From positions 794,882 through 858,881 of the forward strand of contig NZ_VOSM01000002.1 of assembly GCF_007997015.1 (NCBI RefSeq): a stretch of DNA of 64,000 nt. Reading direction: 5' to 3'. The stretch comes from Lujinxingia vulgaris (lineage in GTDB: Bacteria > Myxococcota_A > Bradymonadia > Bradymonadales > Bradymonadaceae). The first letter of the stretch is position 1. Each line of letters starts with the position of its first letter. Under the pieces are notes generated by a model. That model was not told the origin of the DNA, did not search any database, and worked only from the letters and a program-made list of their open reading frames with translations. This document shows positions 46,202-55,602 of the stretch, piece after piece. Made by a program: the position numbers and the translations under genes.

Positions 46202-46768
46202 TTAAGGCGATTCGGGCAGGGCGTAGAAGTCTTCATAAGGCGGGCCACGTCGCACCAGAAAGCTCCAGGAGGCGCGAAGGCCCTCGATCACAACCTCGCC
46301 ACTGCGTGCGTCGAGGGCGACGGCCTCGGTGAGCGCTCCGGCGACCACGCCGGTGGTCTCGCGCTCCAGCAGGTCAAAGCGCAGCGTTCCGCGCACATCG
46401 TAGGAGTCATGGGCGGGATAACAGCTGGAGAAGAAGGCCAGGCGGGCTCTGGCGTCGGCCTGCGGATCGTCGGGATCGACGATGAGGTCTCGACCTACCA
46501 GCTCGTCATCCGGGTTGCTCAACTCGATGTAGAGCACGTCGTGTCGGGACTGAATATCAGGGGCGGACTGCAGAAAAACGCCGAGTTTTCCCACGCGCGG
46601 GCGCAATGCCAGAAGTTCCGGCGCCATGGGGAACTGGGAGGCGGCGCATTCCGGGGCGAGGCTCGCATCGTCGGCCTCAATCAGGGCAAACTCCTGCGGG
46701 TCAGAGCAACTCACCGCAGCGAGCGCCAGCACCAGAAGCTGGCAACGACTGAGGGGGGCGTAGAACAT
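46202..46768 (-). CDS. Small lipoprotein of unknown function
   Basis: A 188-residue lipoprotein. Signal LLVLALAAVSC with the lipid Cys at about 20, then a mature part of beta-strand character with two further Cys (APECAAS, SSCYPAHD) that may form a disulphide. No known domain. The ATG at 46768 is preceded by GGAG on the reverse strand about 12 bases away; the long upstream frame overlaps the ftsH start and is rejected. It is convergent with rpsT and divergent from ftsH. Confidence 0.7.
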   Translation of the reverse strand: MFYAPLSRCQLLVLALAAVSCSDPQEFALIEADDASLAPECAASQFPMAPELLALRPRVGKLGVFLQSAPDIQSRHDVLYIELSNPDDELVGRDLIVDPDDPQADARARLAFFSSCYPAHDSYDVRGTLRFDLLERETTGVVAGALTEAVALDARSGEVVIEGLRASWSFLVRRGPPYEDFYALPESP

Positions 46769-46814
46769 GCGAACAGGCTCCGAAGACGAGGGGGAGAAGG
46801 GCCTCCGGGGTGAA

Positions 46815-46842
46815 TTGACCCGGACCCTTGGGCGATTAGGTT
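46815..46842 (+). promoter_or_regulatory. Candidate promoter of ftsH
   Basis: TTGACC (46815-46820), a 16-bp spacer and TAGGTT (46837-46842), 57 bp before the ftsH ATG. Confidence 0.4.
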
Positions 46843-46898
46843 GACTAGCCGCCGCGCGCCCGTCAAGCGCGCTTACGCAACGCTGGATGGAGTGATGG

Positions 46899-48887
46899 AT
46901 GGCCGAGTCATCAAAAAACACGTCTTCCCCGGAGAAGGGCCCTGATTCGAACTCCGGGGGCCTCTCCTGGCGCACCCTCCTGGTGGCGCTGGCCGTGGGG
47001 CTGGGCGCGCTGCTGATCTTTTACCAGGTTCAGGGGCCCGGCGCGGTGGTCTCGTTACCTTATAGTGAGCTCAAGGAGCGCGTGACCGAGGGTGAGGTCG
47101 CGCGTGTGATGCTCTCGGACCGCCAGGTGGTGGCGATGCCCACCGAGGAAGCGCTCCGTCAGGAACGTGAGGCGCGGGGGGAAGAAGACTTCGAGCGCTG
47201 GCAGTCCCAGCGCCCTGTTGAAGACCCCACACTCCTTCCTCTGCTGGAGCAGCGCGAGGTGGTCGTGGAAGTCGCGCCGCAAAGCGGCTGCGCCGAGAGC
47301 GGATTTCTCTGGCTGTGGGTGCTCGGGGCGTTGATGGTCTTTATCTTCTGGAGCTTTATGATCCGGCGCATGCAGATGCTCAACGCGCAGGGGCCCGGGG
47401 GCAGCAACTCCCCGGTGATGAGTTTTGGAAAGAGCCGCGCGCGGGTCTACGCCGAGGAGGGCACCGGCGTGACCTTTGAGGATGTGGCCGGGGTGGAGGA
47501 GGCCAAGGAGGAGCTGCGGGAGATCATCAGCTTTCTGCGCGAGCCCTCGCGCTTCACGCGCCTGGGCGGCAAGGTGCCCAAGGGGGTGTTGCTGGTGGGC
47601 CCACCGGGAACGGGAAAGACGCTGCTCGCCAGGGCGGTGGCCGGGGAGGCCGAAGTTCCCTTCTTCAACCTGAGCGGTTCGGACTTCGTGGAGATGTTCG
47701 TCGGTGTGGGCGCCGCGCGGGTGCGCGACCTCTTTCAGCAGGCTCAGGAGAGCGCGCCCTGCATCATCTTCGTCGACGAACTCGACGCCATCGGCAAAAC
47801 ACGTGGGGCGGCAGGCTACCAGTCCAACGAGGAGCGGGAGCAGACCCTCAACGCGTTGCTCGTGGAGATGGACGGCTTTGATACGCGAAGCGGTGTCATC
47901 ATCCTGGCCGCCACCAACCGGCCGGAGGTGCTGGATCCGGCGCTCCTGCGCTCGGGGCGTTTTGATCGCCAGGTGGTGGTGGACCGACCCGACAAAAAGG
48001 GCCGCCGCCGCATCCTGGAGGTGCACGCCCGTCGGGTGGTGATGTCGCCTGGTGTCGATCTGAACGTGGTCGCCGCGCAGACCCCGGGCTTCGTCGGCGC
48101 GGATCTGGCCAACATCGTCAATGAGGCGGCGCTGCTCGCTGCGCGCAAAAACAAGTCCGAGGTGGAGCTCGAGGATTTTCAGGCGTCGATTGAGCGGGTG
48201 ATGGCGGGTCTGGAGCGGAAGAGCCGCCGTCTCTCCGAGAAGGAGTCGCGCATTGTGGCGTACCACGAAGCCGGGCATGCGATTGTCGCCGGGGCGATGA
48301 GTGACGCCGACCCGGTGCACAAAATCAGCATTGTGTCCCGAGGCATCGGCGCGCTCGGCTACACACTGCAGGTGCCGCTGGAGGATCGCTATCTCGTCAC
48401 GCGAAGTGAGCTTCACGACCGCATCTGCATGCTGCTCGGAGGGCGGGCTGCTGAACATATTGTCTTTGGCGACGTCTCCAGTGGTGCGGCCAACGATTTG
48501 CAGCGGGTTACCGACATCGCGCGTCGTATGGTCAGCGAATACGGGATGGGTCACGCCATCGGCAACCTGAGCTACGGTGACGACTCCAGCCCCTTCCTCT
48601 CACAGATGGGCGTGAGCGCGCGGGGCTACTCCGATCAAACAGCCGAGAAGATCGATGCGGAAGTTCAGCAGATCGTCAGCGTTCTCTACCAGCGCACGCT
48701 GGAGGTGTTGGAGAAAAATGTGGATCTTCTCCACGAGATGGCCGATACCCTCAGAGAGCAAGAGGTGCTCGAAGGCGCCCAACTCACCACCTTGATGGAG
48801 AGGGTTCAGCCCGCCGAAGCGGTCAGCGGGCTTGACGGAAGGTCTGCGCTGCCAGCCGCTGCGCGGCCCGATGACCCGTCGAGTTGA
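46899..48887 (+). CDS. ftsH: ATP-dependent membrane zinc protease FtsH
   Basis: A 662-residue membrane AAA protease that degrades misfolded membrane proteins and regulators. First membrane helix about 27-48, second about 135-157, with a short periplasmic domain between. AAA module: Walker A GPPGTGKT (about 234-241), pore loop MFVGVGAAR, Walker [10 protein letters not shown], second region of homology [21 protein letters not shown] split over the ATPase. Protease: HEAGH zinc motif at 456-460 and the distal Asp in the SGAANDL region. All active residues are present. The ATG at 46899 follows GGAG. A CvpA-like gene follows 42 bp downstream. Confidence 0.96.
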   Translation: MAESSKNTSSPEKGPDSNSGGLSWRTLLVALAVGLGALLIFYQVQGPGAVVSLPYSELKERVTEGEVARVMLSDRQVVAMPTEEALRQEREARGEEDFERWQSQRPVEDPTLLPLLEQREVVVEVAPQSGCAESGFLWLWVLGALMVFIFWSFMIRRMQMLNAQGPGGSNSPVMSFGKSRARVYAEEGTGVTFEDVAGVEEAKEELREIISFLREPSRFTRLGGKVPKGVLLVGPPGTGKTLLARAVAGEAEVPFFNLSGSDFVEMFVGVGAARVRDLFQQAQESAPCIIFVDELDAIGKTRGAAGYQSNEEREQTLNALLVEMDGFDTRSGVIILAATNRPEVLDPALLRSGRFDRQVVVDRPDKKGRRRILEVHARRVVMSPGVDLNVVAAQTPGFVGADLANIVNEAALLAARKNKSEVELEDFQASIERVMAGLERKSRRLSEKESRIVAYHEAGHAIVAGAMSDADPVHKISIVSRGIGALGYTLQVPLEDRYLVTRSELHDRICMLLGGRAAEHIVFGDVSSGAANDLQRVTDIARRMVSEYGMGHAIGNLSYGDDSSPFLSQMGVSARGYSDQTAEKIDAEVQQIVSVLYQRTLEVLEKNVDLLHEMADTLREQEVLEGAQLTTLMERVQPAEAVSGLDGRSALPAAARPDDPSS

Positions 48888-48929
48888 GTGCGCCTCGGGT
48901 GTGGAGTCGCCGCATAACTCAGGGAAGAC

Positions 48930-49718
48930 GTGACCCTCGACTTGATCGCAGGCTTTGTGTGGGTGGTGTTCGTGGCGCTGGGATGGCGCTCGGGCGCGCT
49001 ACGCCAGATCGTACGCATCATTGCGGCGATCGCGGTGGTGGTTGCGTCGTCCTGGGTCTCGCCATTGGTGCGCGACGCGGTCTTTGACGAGTCGGGTCCG
49101 GCCACGCCGGGGGTGGAAGCACTGAGCCTCTTGATGGCCGCGGTCGGCATCTACGTCGGGGTGGTCTTCGCAGGCTGGGTCGCCGTCAAAATTCTACGCG
49201 CGACCAGTGAGACCCTGGGTAAGCTCGACCGTGTGGCGGGCGCCGGCCTGGGCGGCATCAAAGGTTTGATTCTGGTTTATTTTGCGGTGGTGCTTGTCGT
49301 GCTCATCGAGACACCGCTGAGCAGGCATGATCCCGATAACACGCTCGGGCTGCGCGAGGGCCGGGCCACCGCGTTTGTGCGCTCTTTTAATGTGCTGGCC
49401 CCCTGGCAGTTTCCCGATCTTCGACGCCTCCATGACGCGCTGATGTGCGGCGCGCTGGCCGCGGAGGGCGGAGCCCAGGATGTGGTTCGCGCGCAGGGCC
49501 GGGCTGCCGACTTTCTGCGACGCGACGCCGTCGCCACCATGCTAGCCGACGACGACTTGATGAGCGCGGTGCGCGAAGACCACTACCCGCTGACGCTGGC
49601 CGACGCGCGGGTGCGCGAACTTCTCAACGATCGTGACGCGGTCGATGCCCTGTGCAGCGTGCAGTGGGAGGCGCTTCGCGAGGATCTCGAGCGGAAAACA
49701 CTGCCTGACGCGACTTGA
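48930..49718 (+). CDS. CvpA-family membrane protein
   Basis: A 262-residue protein whose first about 140 residues match the CvpA pattern: three or four membrane helices (DLIAGFVWVVFVALGWRSG, VRIIAAIAVVVASSW, LLMAAVGIYVGVVFAGWVAV, GLILVYFAVVLVVLIETP) with KLDRVAGAGLGGIKG before the last. CvpA was named for colicin V production and is linked to envelope stress tolerance. The C-terminal about 120 residues are a soluble helical extension not seen in E. coli CvpA (162 residues). GTG start at 48930 with AGGGA upstream. Probably cotranscribed with ftsH. Confidence 0.78.
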   Translation: MTLDLIAGFVWVVFVALGWRSGALRQIVRIIAAIAVVVASSWVSPLVRDAVFDESGPATPGVEALSLLMAAVGIYVGVVFAGWVAVKILRATSETLGKLDRVAGAGLGGIKGLILVYFAVVLVVLIETPLSRHDPDNTLGLREGRATAFVRSFNVLAPWQFPDLRRLHDALMCGALAAEGGAQDVVRAQGRAADFLRRDAVATMLADDDLMSAVREDHYPLTLADARVRELLNDRDAVDALCSVQWEALREDLERKTLPDAT

Positions 49719-49905
49719 AGTGCGCTGCGGCGTTCGGACATTCAGGGGATGTGCAGATGCGCCATGCTCGTTGAGCGCTTCGGCGTGTTCAAGGCCCAGC
49801 GTTGACTTTTCGGGGAAAGTGGTGCATCGTTCGCGCTGCTCAAATCAGCGGAATGCTCCGTTGAGGTGAGCGTTGTTCGGTCAGTCGCCCGCGTAGTGAG
49901 CGGGT

Positions 49906-50169
49906 GTGGTCTTTGACAAAAAGGAGAACCAACATGGGGTTATCCAACTGATTGGAAAGGTCTTTTCCTCGTCGGAACAGACCGGAAAGCAGCCCGCCGT
50001 GAATGACGAGATCGTCTTCATCGGTGAAACCCGACTTGATGCCAAGCGTGCGATGTTGCGCTACTGGGCGCGCCACCAGAGTGATCTGGGGTTGAGCCTG
50101 GAGCAGTTCAGCGCGAAGTGTCGTCTGCTCGCAGACCACCGCACGATCGTGTACCGGGCATCTCATTGA
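49906..50169 (+). CDS. Small hypothetical protein; start region one base out of frame with its RBS/ATG
   Basis: An 87-residue frame from GTG 49906. The likely body is QLIGKVFSSSEQTGKQPAV...RTIVYRASH, 70-odd residues, charged and without membrane segments; family not recognised. An ideal site (AAGGAG at 49921-49926, then ATG at 49934) sits inside this frame but in another phase, reading M-G-L-S-N-stop. One extra G in the ATGGGG run would join that ATG to the long frame as MGVIQLIGKV. So the true start is either the GTG (with no ribosome-binding site seen) or the gene carries a one-base deletion or a sequencing indel. A strong terminator 31 bp after the stop supports a real transcription unit. 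Confidence 0.55.
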   Translation: MVFDKKENQHGVIQLIGKVFSSSEQTGKQPAVNDEIVFIGETRLDAKRAMLRYWARHQSDLGLSLEQFSAKCRLLADHRTIVYRASH

Positions 50170-50199
50170 GGAGCCAGTAATGGAGGGTTTTAGTACCCA

Positions 50200-50248
50200 G
50201 GCTCATCGCGACTGACCAGACGTCAGGCTTGCGGTGAGCCCTTTTTTT
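50200..50248 (+). terminator. Intrinsic terminator of the small gene
   Basis: Long hairpin: GGCTCATCGC (50200-50209) pairs with GCGGTGAGCC (50231-50240, one G-U), with an inner 5-bp CTGAC/GTCAG stem, followed by C and seven T (50242-50248). Confidence 0.9.
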
Positions 50249-50338
50249 GCCCGGATTCTAGCGTGGATTGTACCGCTTTCGAGGTATGGGTTGCGCCCGA
50301 AGGAAACTCCTGACCGCCGGCGATACCTGGAGCGAACT

Positions 50339-53300
50339 TTAGTTCACGCGGCGCTGCGCAAGCTCAATGAAACGCTGCGCGTCGGAGTTGTTCGGATCGC
50401 GGTTGAGGACTTCCTCCCAGGTGCGGATGGCGTCCTGGAAGCGCTCCAGTCGAAAGTAGACCGTCCCCAGCTGCAGGCGGTACTCGATGTTGTCGGGGCG
50501 AGCCTGGACGGCGCGAAGCTGGTAGCGCTCGGCATCGCGCATGTTGGCCTGATCGAAGAGAATCTGGCCCAGGCCGGCATTGGCGCCGGCGTGGTTGGGA
50601 GAGGCGCTCAGCGTACGCTCAAAGGCGGTACGGGCCGCCTCAAAGTCCCCGCGCGCGTAGGCCTGGCGACCTTCGCGGTAAGATGCCTCCGCGTCGACGC
50701 GGGGTGTGGGAGTAGGGCGCGAGCGCTCGTCGCGGCTCGGGGTGTCGGAGGCACGTTTTTTTGATGCTGTGTTCGATGAGGTCGACGTGCCGCCTTTAGC
50801 GTCGTCGCTCGGGGAGGGGCTTTCCCCCTCGAGGGTCTCTACATAACGCGCTTGAACGGCCTCGGCGCGCTCTCGGAGTGCGGCGTCGTCCGGGGCATGC
50901 TGGCTGGCAAAGCCGGAGAGGTCGCGCGCTTCTTGCCAGCGCTCCTCGCCTTCGGCGTTGCGGCTGGCTTCATCGGCGGCCGCCACGAAATCGGCACGGT
51001 GAGCCTCGTAGCGCTCTGGAGCGTGTCGTTTCAGCTCGGTCAGATACTGCAGGGCGCTGTTGGAGCGGGGGTGAATCAGCGCGCCCCGCGCCATCGCATC
51101 TTCAAACTGCGCTTCGAGGCGCTCCAGATCGACCGAGGGTTGTTCGACCTCGCGTTCGCTGGTGCCAGGTTCGGCCTCTTCCTCGGGCTCGTAGCTCTGC
51201 GTGAAGACGAGCACGGCGATGAACGCTGCGACCAGAAGCACCACAATGATCACCCGCGCGAGCTTCTCCCGCGAGCGCGTCCGGTCGTGCGCTTCGCGAA
51301 GCGCCTCGTTCGCCCAGGCGTCCTCGGAGTCGGAGAACCATCCGGCGTCAATGTCTTCGGTGGACGCGCTGCGCGAGGCGCTCACAAAACCGATGTTGAG
51401 CTTGCCGACATCCTCAGAGACAGCGGCGTTGCGGGCGGTGGACACCTCGGCGGCGTCAGCCCGGGCGTCGGTAGTTCCGTCGGAATCCTGCTTCGAGTCC
51501 CCATCTTTGAGCGCATCATCCACGACGATGGACGCATCTTCGGCGGCGCGCTTCGCCGGGGAAGCCTCGTCCGTGGTCGTTTCCCCGGCGGAAGAGGGTT
51601 CGGCCGATTCGCCCTGAAGATCATCGGCGACGACGATCGAGGGACCGGCGGGCTCGTCGCGCGAGGCTGCCGGGCGGGCGGTGGCCTCGCCAGAGAGTTT
51701 TGGCGACGCGTCGCTCAATTCGTCTGCGTCGTCAGTGTCGTCTGCCTTCGTCGCCTCCGCGGTGGGGCTCGCGCCCCCGGTGTCGACTTCGTCGGCCAGC
51801 GTCTGCACAGAGACCGCCGTCATCATCAGCGTCTTCTTTTCTCCCCCTTCCGCCGGGGTATCGTCGGGAGATGCGGCATTGCTCGGAGTGGTATCCTCGT
51901 TAGGCTCCTCCTCCGGCGCGTCGGTCGCGGGCGTTGCTTCTTCGGTGTGGGCCACCGCGTTGAGGGGCGCAGTGCTCGCGGACGCTTCCTGTTGCGAGTC
52001 GTCCGCAGCGTCAGGTTCACGCGTTGCAGCGCCATCTTCGGCGGAGGCCACAGCGTTGAGCGGAGCGGTGCGTGCGCCCGGCTCTTCAGGTTCATCAAAG
52101 GCGCCTTCACCGTAAGGGGCGGTCGTGACCGGAGGACGCTCCTGGCCGGGATCATCGATGATGACACGAGGCGGCACATCTTCGTCGGCGGGCGAACTTC
52201 CGCTCGGAAGTTCTTCCTCCTGAGCTACGGCGGGCATGCCCAGCATGGTGTGACGCTCATGCTGGGGCTCGGTGTGCCCTACGCTGTCGATGGCCGCATC
52301 GTCCGCATTCTCTGGCGAGGTGTAGGCCGGCAGGGCCACCGGGCCGGTATCGCCGGGGCGGTTGAAGACGGCTCGGGCTGCGGCCTCCAGGGGAGGAGCA
52401 ACCTCGTCGGGCGAGCTACCGAGGACGTTGGAGAGCGCGGCGATGATCGCGGCCGGGGCCTGAAAGCGGCGCGCGGGGTCGCGCGCCAGGCTCATGCGCA
52501 GAAGAGCGCGCAGCGACTCGGGGGCGCCTTCCAGATCGATACCGTCAAAAGAGGGCACCGGCGGGTAGTGATCCTTATCGAAGAGAGCTTCGGGAGTCGC
52601 GTCGGCTGGTAGCGGGGTTTGACCCGTGAGTGCCCGGTAAATCACTGCCCCTACCGAGAATACCGCGGCGGCACCGGCATCGGCGTTGCGGTCGCGCAGA
52701 AGTTCCGGGGCGACGTAGTCCAGCCACAGCGGCAGCGCCTCGCGAGGTGTGCTGCTATCGATCGCCGGTAGATCGCTGGCGAGTTCTCCGAGCAGCCAGC
52801 TGCCCAGCTGCACATCGGAGCGCTCCGCGTCGATGTAGACCGAGCCAGGGCTCACCCCCAGGGGGCGAAAGCCCTTAGCCGCCAGCCAGTCGAGCGCTCT
52901 GGCGAGCTTGCAGCCCACGGCGAGCGCTTCGCGCCAGGGAAGCGGGCCGCGTGTCTTGATCACCTGATCGAGTGATTCGCCCGCGGCGAGCTCTTCGGCG
53001 ATGAAATGCGGGAGCTGGTCGGTGAAGAGCCCGGCGGCGCTCAGAATCTGGGGAGGCAGCGGAGCGCCGGCTTTGAGTGAATCCAGGGTCGCACGCGCCG
53101 CAGCGAGGGAGGCTGTGGTGTAGGTACGGTGGAATACCCGCACCTGCACGTCCGTCCCATCGGTGAGCATCCGTCCGCGGTAGAGCTCTCCGAGGTGGTC
53201 GGCGCTGAGGAAAGCCTCCAGGTTGACCACGCCGTGCAGCGATGAGCCCGCCAGCCGACCGGGGGTGTCACGTTTCTTCGTCAGAAGTCGGGTGCCGTCG

Positions 53301-53359
53301 TGAGGACAAAAGATCTCCTCGCCCTCAAATTGCGCCTTACAGGTTGGGCAGTATTTCAC
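50339..53359 (-). CDS. Zinc-ribbon pseudokinase with transmembrane helix and C-terminal TPRs
   Basis: 1006 residues. N-terminal zinc ribbon (CPTC...CPHDG, about 2-22), then a kinase-like fold (about 40-310) that has lost its catalytic residues: the HRDxKPxN loop reads PLGVSPGS (about 166-173), DFG reads GSW (about 186-188), and the VAIK Lys is Arg (QVRVF). The APE helix (YVAPELL) and TG of the F/G region remain. A long acidic Ala/Asp/Glu/Ser region (about 320-680) leads to one membrane helix (about 690-715), then a linker and three TPRs (about 880-1006). Start: GTG 53359 is preferred over ATG 53365 because GAGGA abuts the ATG but is six bases from the GTG. Inference: kinase-fold scaffold that binds partners through its TPRs in the periplasm. 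Confidence 0.85.
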   Translation of the reverse strand: MKYCPTCKAQFEGEEIFCPHDGTRLLTKKRDTPGRLAGSSLHGVVNLEAFLSADHLGELYRGRMLTDGTDVQVRVFHRTYTTASLAAARATLDSLKAGAPLPPQILSAAGLFTDQLPHFIAEELAAGESLDQVIKTRGPLPWREALAVGCKLARALDWLAAKGFRPLGVSPGSVYIDAERSDVQLGSWLLGELASDLPAIDSSTPREALPLWLDYVAPELLRDRNADAGAAAVFSVGAVIYRALTGQTPLPADATPEALFDKDHYPPVPSFDGIDLEGAPESLRALLRMSLARDPARRFQAPAAIIAALSNVLGSSPDEVAPPLEAAARAVFNRPGDTGPVALPAYTSPENADDAAIDSVGHTEPQHERHTMLGMPAVAQEEELPSGSSPADEDVPPRVIIDDPGQERPPVTTAPYGEGAFDEPEEPGARTAPLNAVASAEDGAATREPDAADDSQQEASASTAPLNAVAHTEEATPATDAPEEEPNEDTTPSNAASPDDTPAEGGEKKTLMMTAVSVQTLADEVDTGGASPTAEATKADDTDDADELSDASPKLSGEATARPAASRDEPAGPSIVVADDLQGESAEPSSAGETTTDEASPAKRAAEDASIVVDDALKDGDSKQDSDGTTDARADAAEVSTARNAAVSEDVGKLNIGFVSASRSASTEDIDAGWFSDSEDAWANEALREAHDRTRSREKLARVIIVVLLVAAFIAVLVFTQSYEPEEEAEPGTSEREVEQPSVDLERLEAQFEDAMARGALIHPRSNSALQYLTELKRHAPERYEAHRADFVAAADEASRNAEGEERWQEARDLSGFASQHAPDDAALRERAEAVQARYVETLEGESPSPSDDAKGGTSTSSNTASKKRASDTPSRDERSRPTPTPRVDAEASYREGRQAYARGDFEAARTAFERTLSASPNHAGANAGLGQILFDQANMRDAERYQLRAVQARPDNIEYRLQLGTVYFRLERFQDAIRTWEEVLNRDPNNSDAQRFIELAQRRVN

Positions 53360-53489
53360 AGACATTCCTCAACGCAGGGGTCTCACCGCTTAAGCCGGCC
53401 CGAATCATCGTTGTGCCGATCGCGCGGTATCGTACACGTCGCCTTAATGCAGGCCAAGCCGGTGGTGTCGCCTCCGCGCCGCGGGGCGG

Positions 53490-53518
53490 TTGCCGCCGCG
53501 CGAAGAACTCTCTATAAG
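53490..53518 (+). promoter_or_regulatory. Candidate promoter of yhbY
   Basis: TTGCCG (53490-53495), 17-bp spacer and TATAAG (53513-53518), giving a leader of about 32 bases before the yhbY ATG. Good -10. Confidence 0.55.
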
Positions 53519-53556
53519 GGCGCTCACTTCGACCCTCATTCCTCACAGGGATACGC

Positions 53557-53916
53557 ATGACCGCATCAAAATCTTCATCGAGCGCCGGCCTGGTCCAGCG
53601 CCTGAGTCCTCGCCTCACCGGTAAGCAGCGCCGCTACCTGCGCACGCTGGCCCACTCGCTTAAACCCCTGGTCTACGTCGGCCAGAAGGGCATCAGCGAA
53701 AACCTGATCGAAAACGTCAGCGCCCAGCTGCTGGCCCATGAGCTGATCAAGGTTAAGATTCATGAAGGCGACGGCATGGTCGAGGCCGCCGAGGCGATCG
53801 TCGCCGGCACAGGCGCGCAGCTCGCTCAGAAGATCGGACACACGCTTGTGCTCTACCGGCCGCACCCGGAGAAACCCACGATTAAGTTGCCGCGCGACAC
53901 TGCGGCGGGATCTTGA
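53557..53916 (+). CDS. yhbY: CRM-domain RNA-binding protein YhbY
   Basis: A 119-residue protein with the CRM domain: LTGKQRRYLRTLAHSLKPLVYVGQKGIS (positions about 20-47, GxxG-type loop VGQKG), then ISENLIENVSAQLLAHELIKVKI and TLVLYRPHP. YhbY binds pre-50S ribosomal particles. Ser/Thr-rich first 15 residues are an extension. ATG at 53557 with AGGGA upstream; its own candidate promoter lies at 53490. The gene for the YciO-like protein starts 4 bp after its stop. Confidence 0.92.
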   Translation: MTASKSSSSAGLVQRLSPRLTGKQRRYLRTLAHSLKPLVYVGQKGISENLIENVSAQLLAHELIKVKIHEGDGMVEAAEAIVAGTGAQLAQKIGHTLVLYRPHPEKPTIKLPRDTAAGS

Positions 53917-53920
53917 ACCC

Positions 53921-54556
53921 ATGATCATCGAGCTCAACCCGGAACATCCCCAGCCGCGTCGCGTCGACCAGGTCGTCGAGGTGCTCAAGAGCGGGGGGCT
54001 GGTCGCCTATCCCACCGACACGGTTTACGGGATCGGCTGTGACATCTTTAATAAGAAGGCCGTCGAGCGCCTGCAGTCGCTGGTGCGTGAGATCAAGGGC
54101 CAGCCCGACCACAGCCCGCTCTCGTTTATCTGCCGCGATCTGAGCAACATCTCGGAGTACGCGCTGGTTAACGACTTCGCCTACCGCACCCTGCGCCGGA
54201 TGTTGCCCGGGCCCTACACCTTCATCCTGGAGGCGACCAAGCTGGTGCCCAGGGTGATGCTCAATAAGCGTAAGACCGTGGGCATCCGCGTGCCGGAGAG
54301 TCCCATTGCGCTTGCGCTGATCGAGGCGCTGGGCAACCCCGTAGCCAACACCAGCGCGACGCACCCCGACGGGGAGCTTATCCCGGATCCGTGGACGATC
54401 GAGGAGCTCTACGGCCACTCCGTCGATCTCATCGTCGACGGGGGATATGTGTTCCCCGAGCCCTCCACCGTCATCGACTTTTCGGGCGATCTTCCCCAGC
54501 TCATTCGTAAAGGGAAGGGGCCGGTTGGTGACCTGGAGTACGTCGAGTTGATCTGA
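53921..54556 (+). CDS. yciO: Sua5/YciO/YrdC-domain protein, YciO subfamily
   Basis: A 211-residue protein resembling E. coli YciO (206 residues): GGLVAYPTDTVYGIGCDI near residues 27-44 (split KxR/SxN residues conserved), CRDLSNISEYA, GPYTFILEATKLVPR, KTVGIRVP and NTSATHPDG. The relatives TsaC/Sua5 make threonylcarbamoyl-AMP for tRNA t6A. YciO paralogues have the fold, but their in vivo role is less clear, so this gene may not be the essential t6A enzyme. ATG at 53921, in an operon with yhbY. A bidirectional terminator follows at 54613. Confidence 0.9.
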   Translation: MIIELNPEHPQPRRVDQVVEVLKSGGLVAYPTDTVYGIGCDIFNKKAVERLQSLVREIKGQPDHSPLSFICRDLSNISEYALVNDFAYRTLRRMLPGPYTFILEATKLVPRVMLNKRKTVGIRVPESPIALALIEALGNPVANTSATHPDGELIPDPWTIEELYGHSVDLIVDGGYVFPEPSTVIDFSGDLPQLIRKGKGPVGDLEYVELI

Positions 54557-54612
54557 GGTTGCGTGATCAGGGCGCGCCTCAATGGCGCCCCGTTGCGATA
54601 CAGTAAGACGCG

Positions 54613-54651
54613 AAAAAGCCCGCGCTCCCCATGGGGGAGGCGGGCTTTTTT
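54613..54651. terminator. Bidirectional intrinsic terminator between yciO and the SPOR gene
   Basis: A-run, 6+6-bp stem with one bulge (54618-54630 pairing with 54634-54645), ATG loop, and six T. A and T runs allow use in both directions. Confidence 0.9.
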
Positions 54652-54670
54652 GATCGGGTCTTGCGCTTGA

Positions 54671-55423
54671 TTAAAGCGGCGTCACGAAGGTGCGAACCTC
54701 GCGGGTGCGCTCAAGCTGCGCCTGGTGAGCGCGGGCCTGCTCGACGGTGGCGAACTTGCCAATGCGCACCCGGTAGAACTTGCCCTGACCGGGGATGTCG
54801 GCGGCGATCACGTGCGGCGCAAGACCCTGGGCGCTGAGTTTGTCCATCTCGGCGCGCGCGCGCTCCATGGTCGGGTGCGAGGCGACCTGGAGGGTGTAGC
54901 GCGCGGCCTCAACCTCCTCGCTCTCGGCGACTTCGGAGGGAGCGGCTGCGGCTTGTTCCACCGGCGTCGGAGCGACTTCGGCCGCTTTAGCGACGTCCGC
55001 AGCGGCGGGCTGCTGCTCGCCGGCGCGCGGCTCGGGAGCGCTCTCGGGAGAGGGGGCGGGCGCGGACTTGGGGGCCGGCGCGGCTTTGGCGACCGGTTCG
55101 GGCTGCTCCGCTTGCTTACGCGTGATCAGGGGGCGAGCCTCGGGCCGGGTGAGGCTCTCGTAGAAGGAGAAGATCGCGTCGCGCGGGGTGCTCGTGTCGT
55201 CGCCAGCCTTTTCGGCGTCCGCAGATGCTTCGGTCGGGGCCAGGCGCTGGCTCGCCAGCGCCGGCTGCCCCACGGAGACCAGGGGCGGAAGGCTATCTTC
55301 GAGCATGATGCGCTGACCGGCGATCAGCCCCGCGCTAAACACCAGGGCCAACACCGCGGTGGCGAGGATCAGGCGGCCTGCGCTCAGCCCGCGCTCAGGT
55401 TTTGAATGTCGTCGTCGGCTCAT
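54671..55423 (-). CDS. SPOR-domain membrane protein
   Basis: A 250-residue protein. One N-terminal membrane helix (about 16-37), a Pro/Ala/Glu-rich periplasmic linker (about 100-170) and a C-terminal SPOR domain (about 172-250: ARYTLQVASHPTMERARAEMDKL...FYRVRIGKFATVEQARAHQAQL). SPOR domains bind peptidoglycan stripped of stem peptides at the septum, so this is probably a cell-division protein (FtsN-like in layout). ATG at 55423. It is transcribed toward the yciO terminator and lies 179 bp downstream of nadK in the same orientation. Confidence 0.88.
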   Translation of the reverse strand: MSRRRHSKPERGLSAGRLILATAVLALVFSAGLIAGQRIMLEDSLPPLVSVGQPALASQRLAPTEASADAEKAGDDTSTPRDAIFSFYESLTRPEARPLITRKQAEQPEPVAKAAPAPKSAPAPSPESAPEPRAGEQQPAAADVAKAAEVAPTPVEQAAAAPSEVAESEEVEAARYTLQVASHPTMERARAEMDKLSAQGLAPHVIAADIPGQGKFYRVRIGKFATVEQARAHQAQLERTREVRTFVTPL

Positions 55424-55602
55424 CGTGCGTTCCAGCTCGTGATTCGGGGTTGCGCCATCGCGTCGCTGTTGATTGCGAAGCGTCGCGGGTCACAACCGGA
55501 CCGTAGCACAGGCGGATCGGTCGACAAGATTTTTGTCAACATCGACTCGACTTTCCGCAGGTGGCTCTCATGCGGGCAGCTCGGGGGCTGCGCGCGCCGC
55601 GC

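Noticed and set aside
49934..49951. Five-codon reading frame M-G-L-S-N after a perfect ribosome-binding site.
   Set aside because: Too short to call a peptide gene; reported instead as a possible frameshift of the small gene.
50852..52612. A 586-codon plus-strand frame within the pseudokinase region.
   Set aside because: Antisense shadow of the acidic repeat region; Arg/Gly-rich low complexity.
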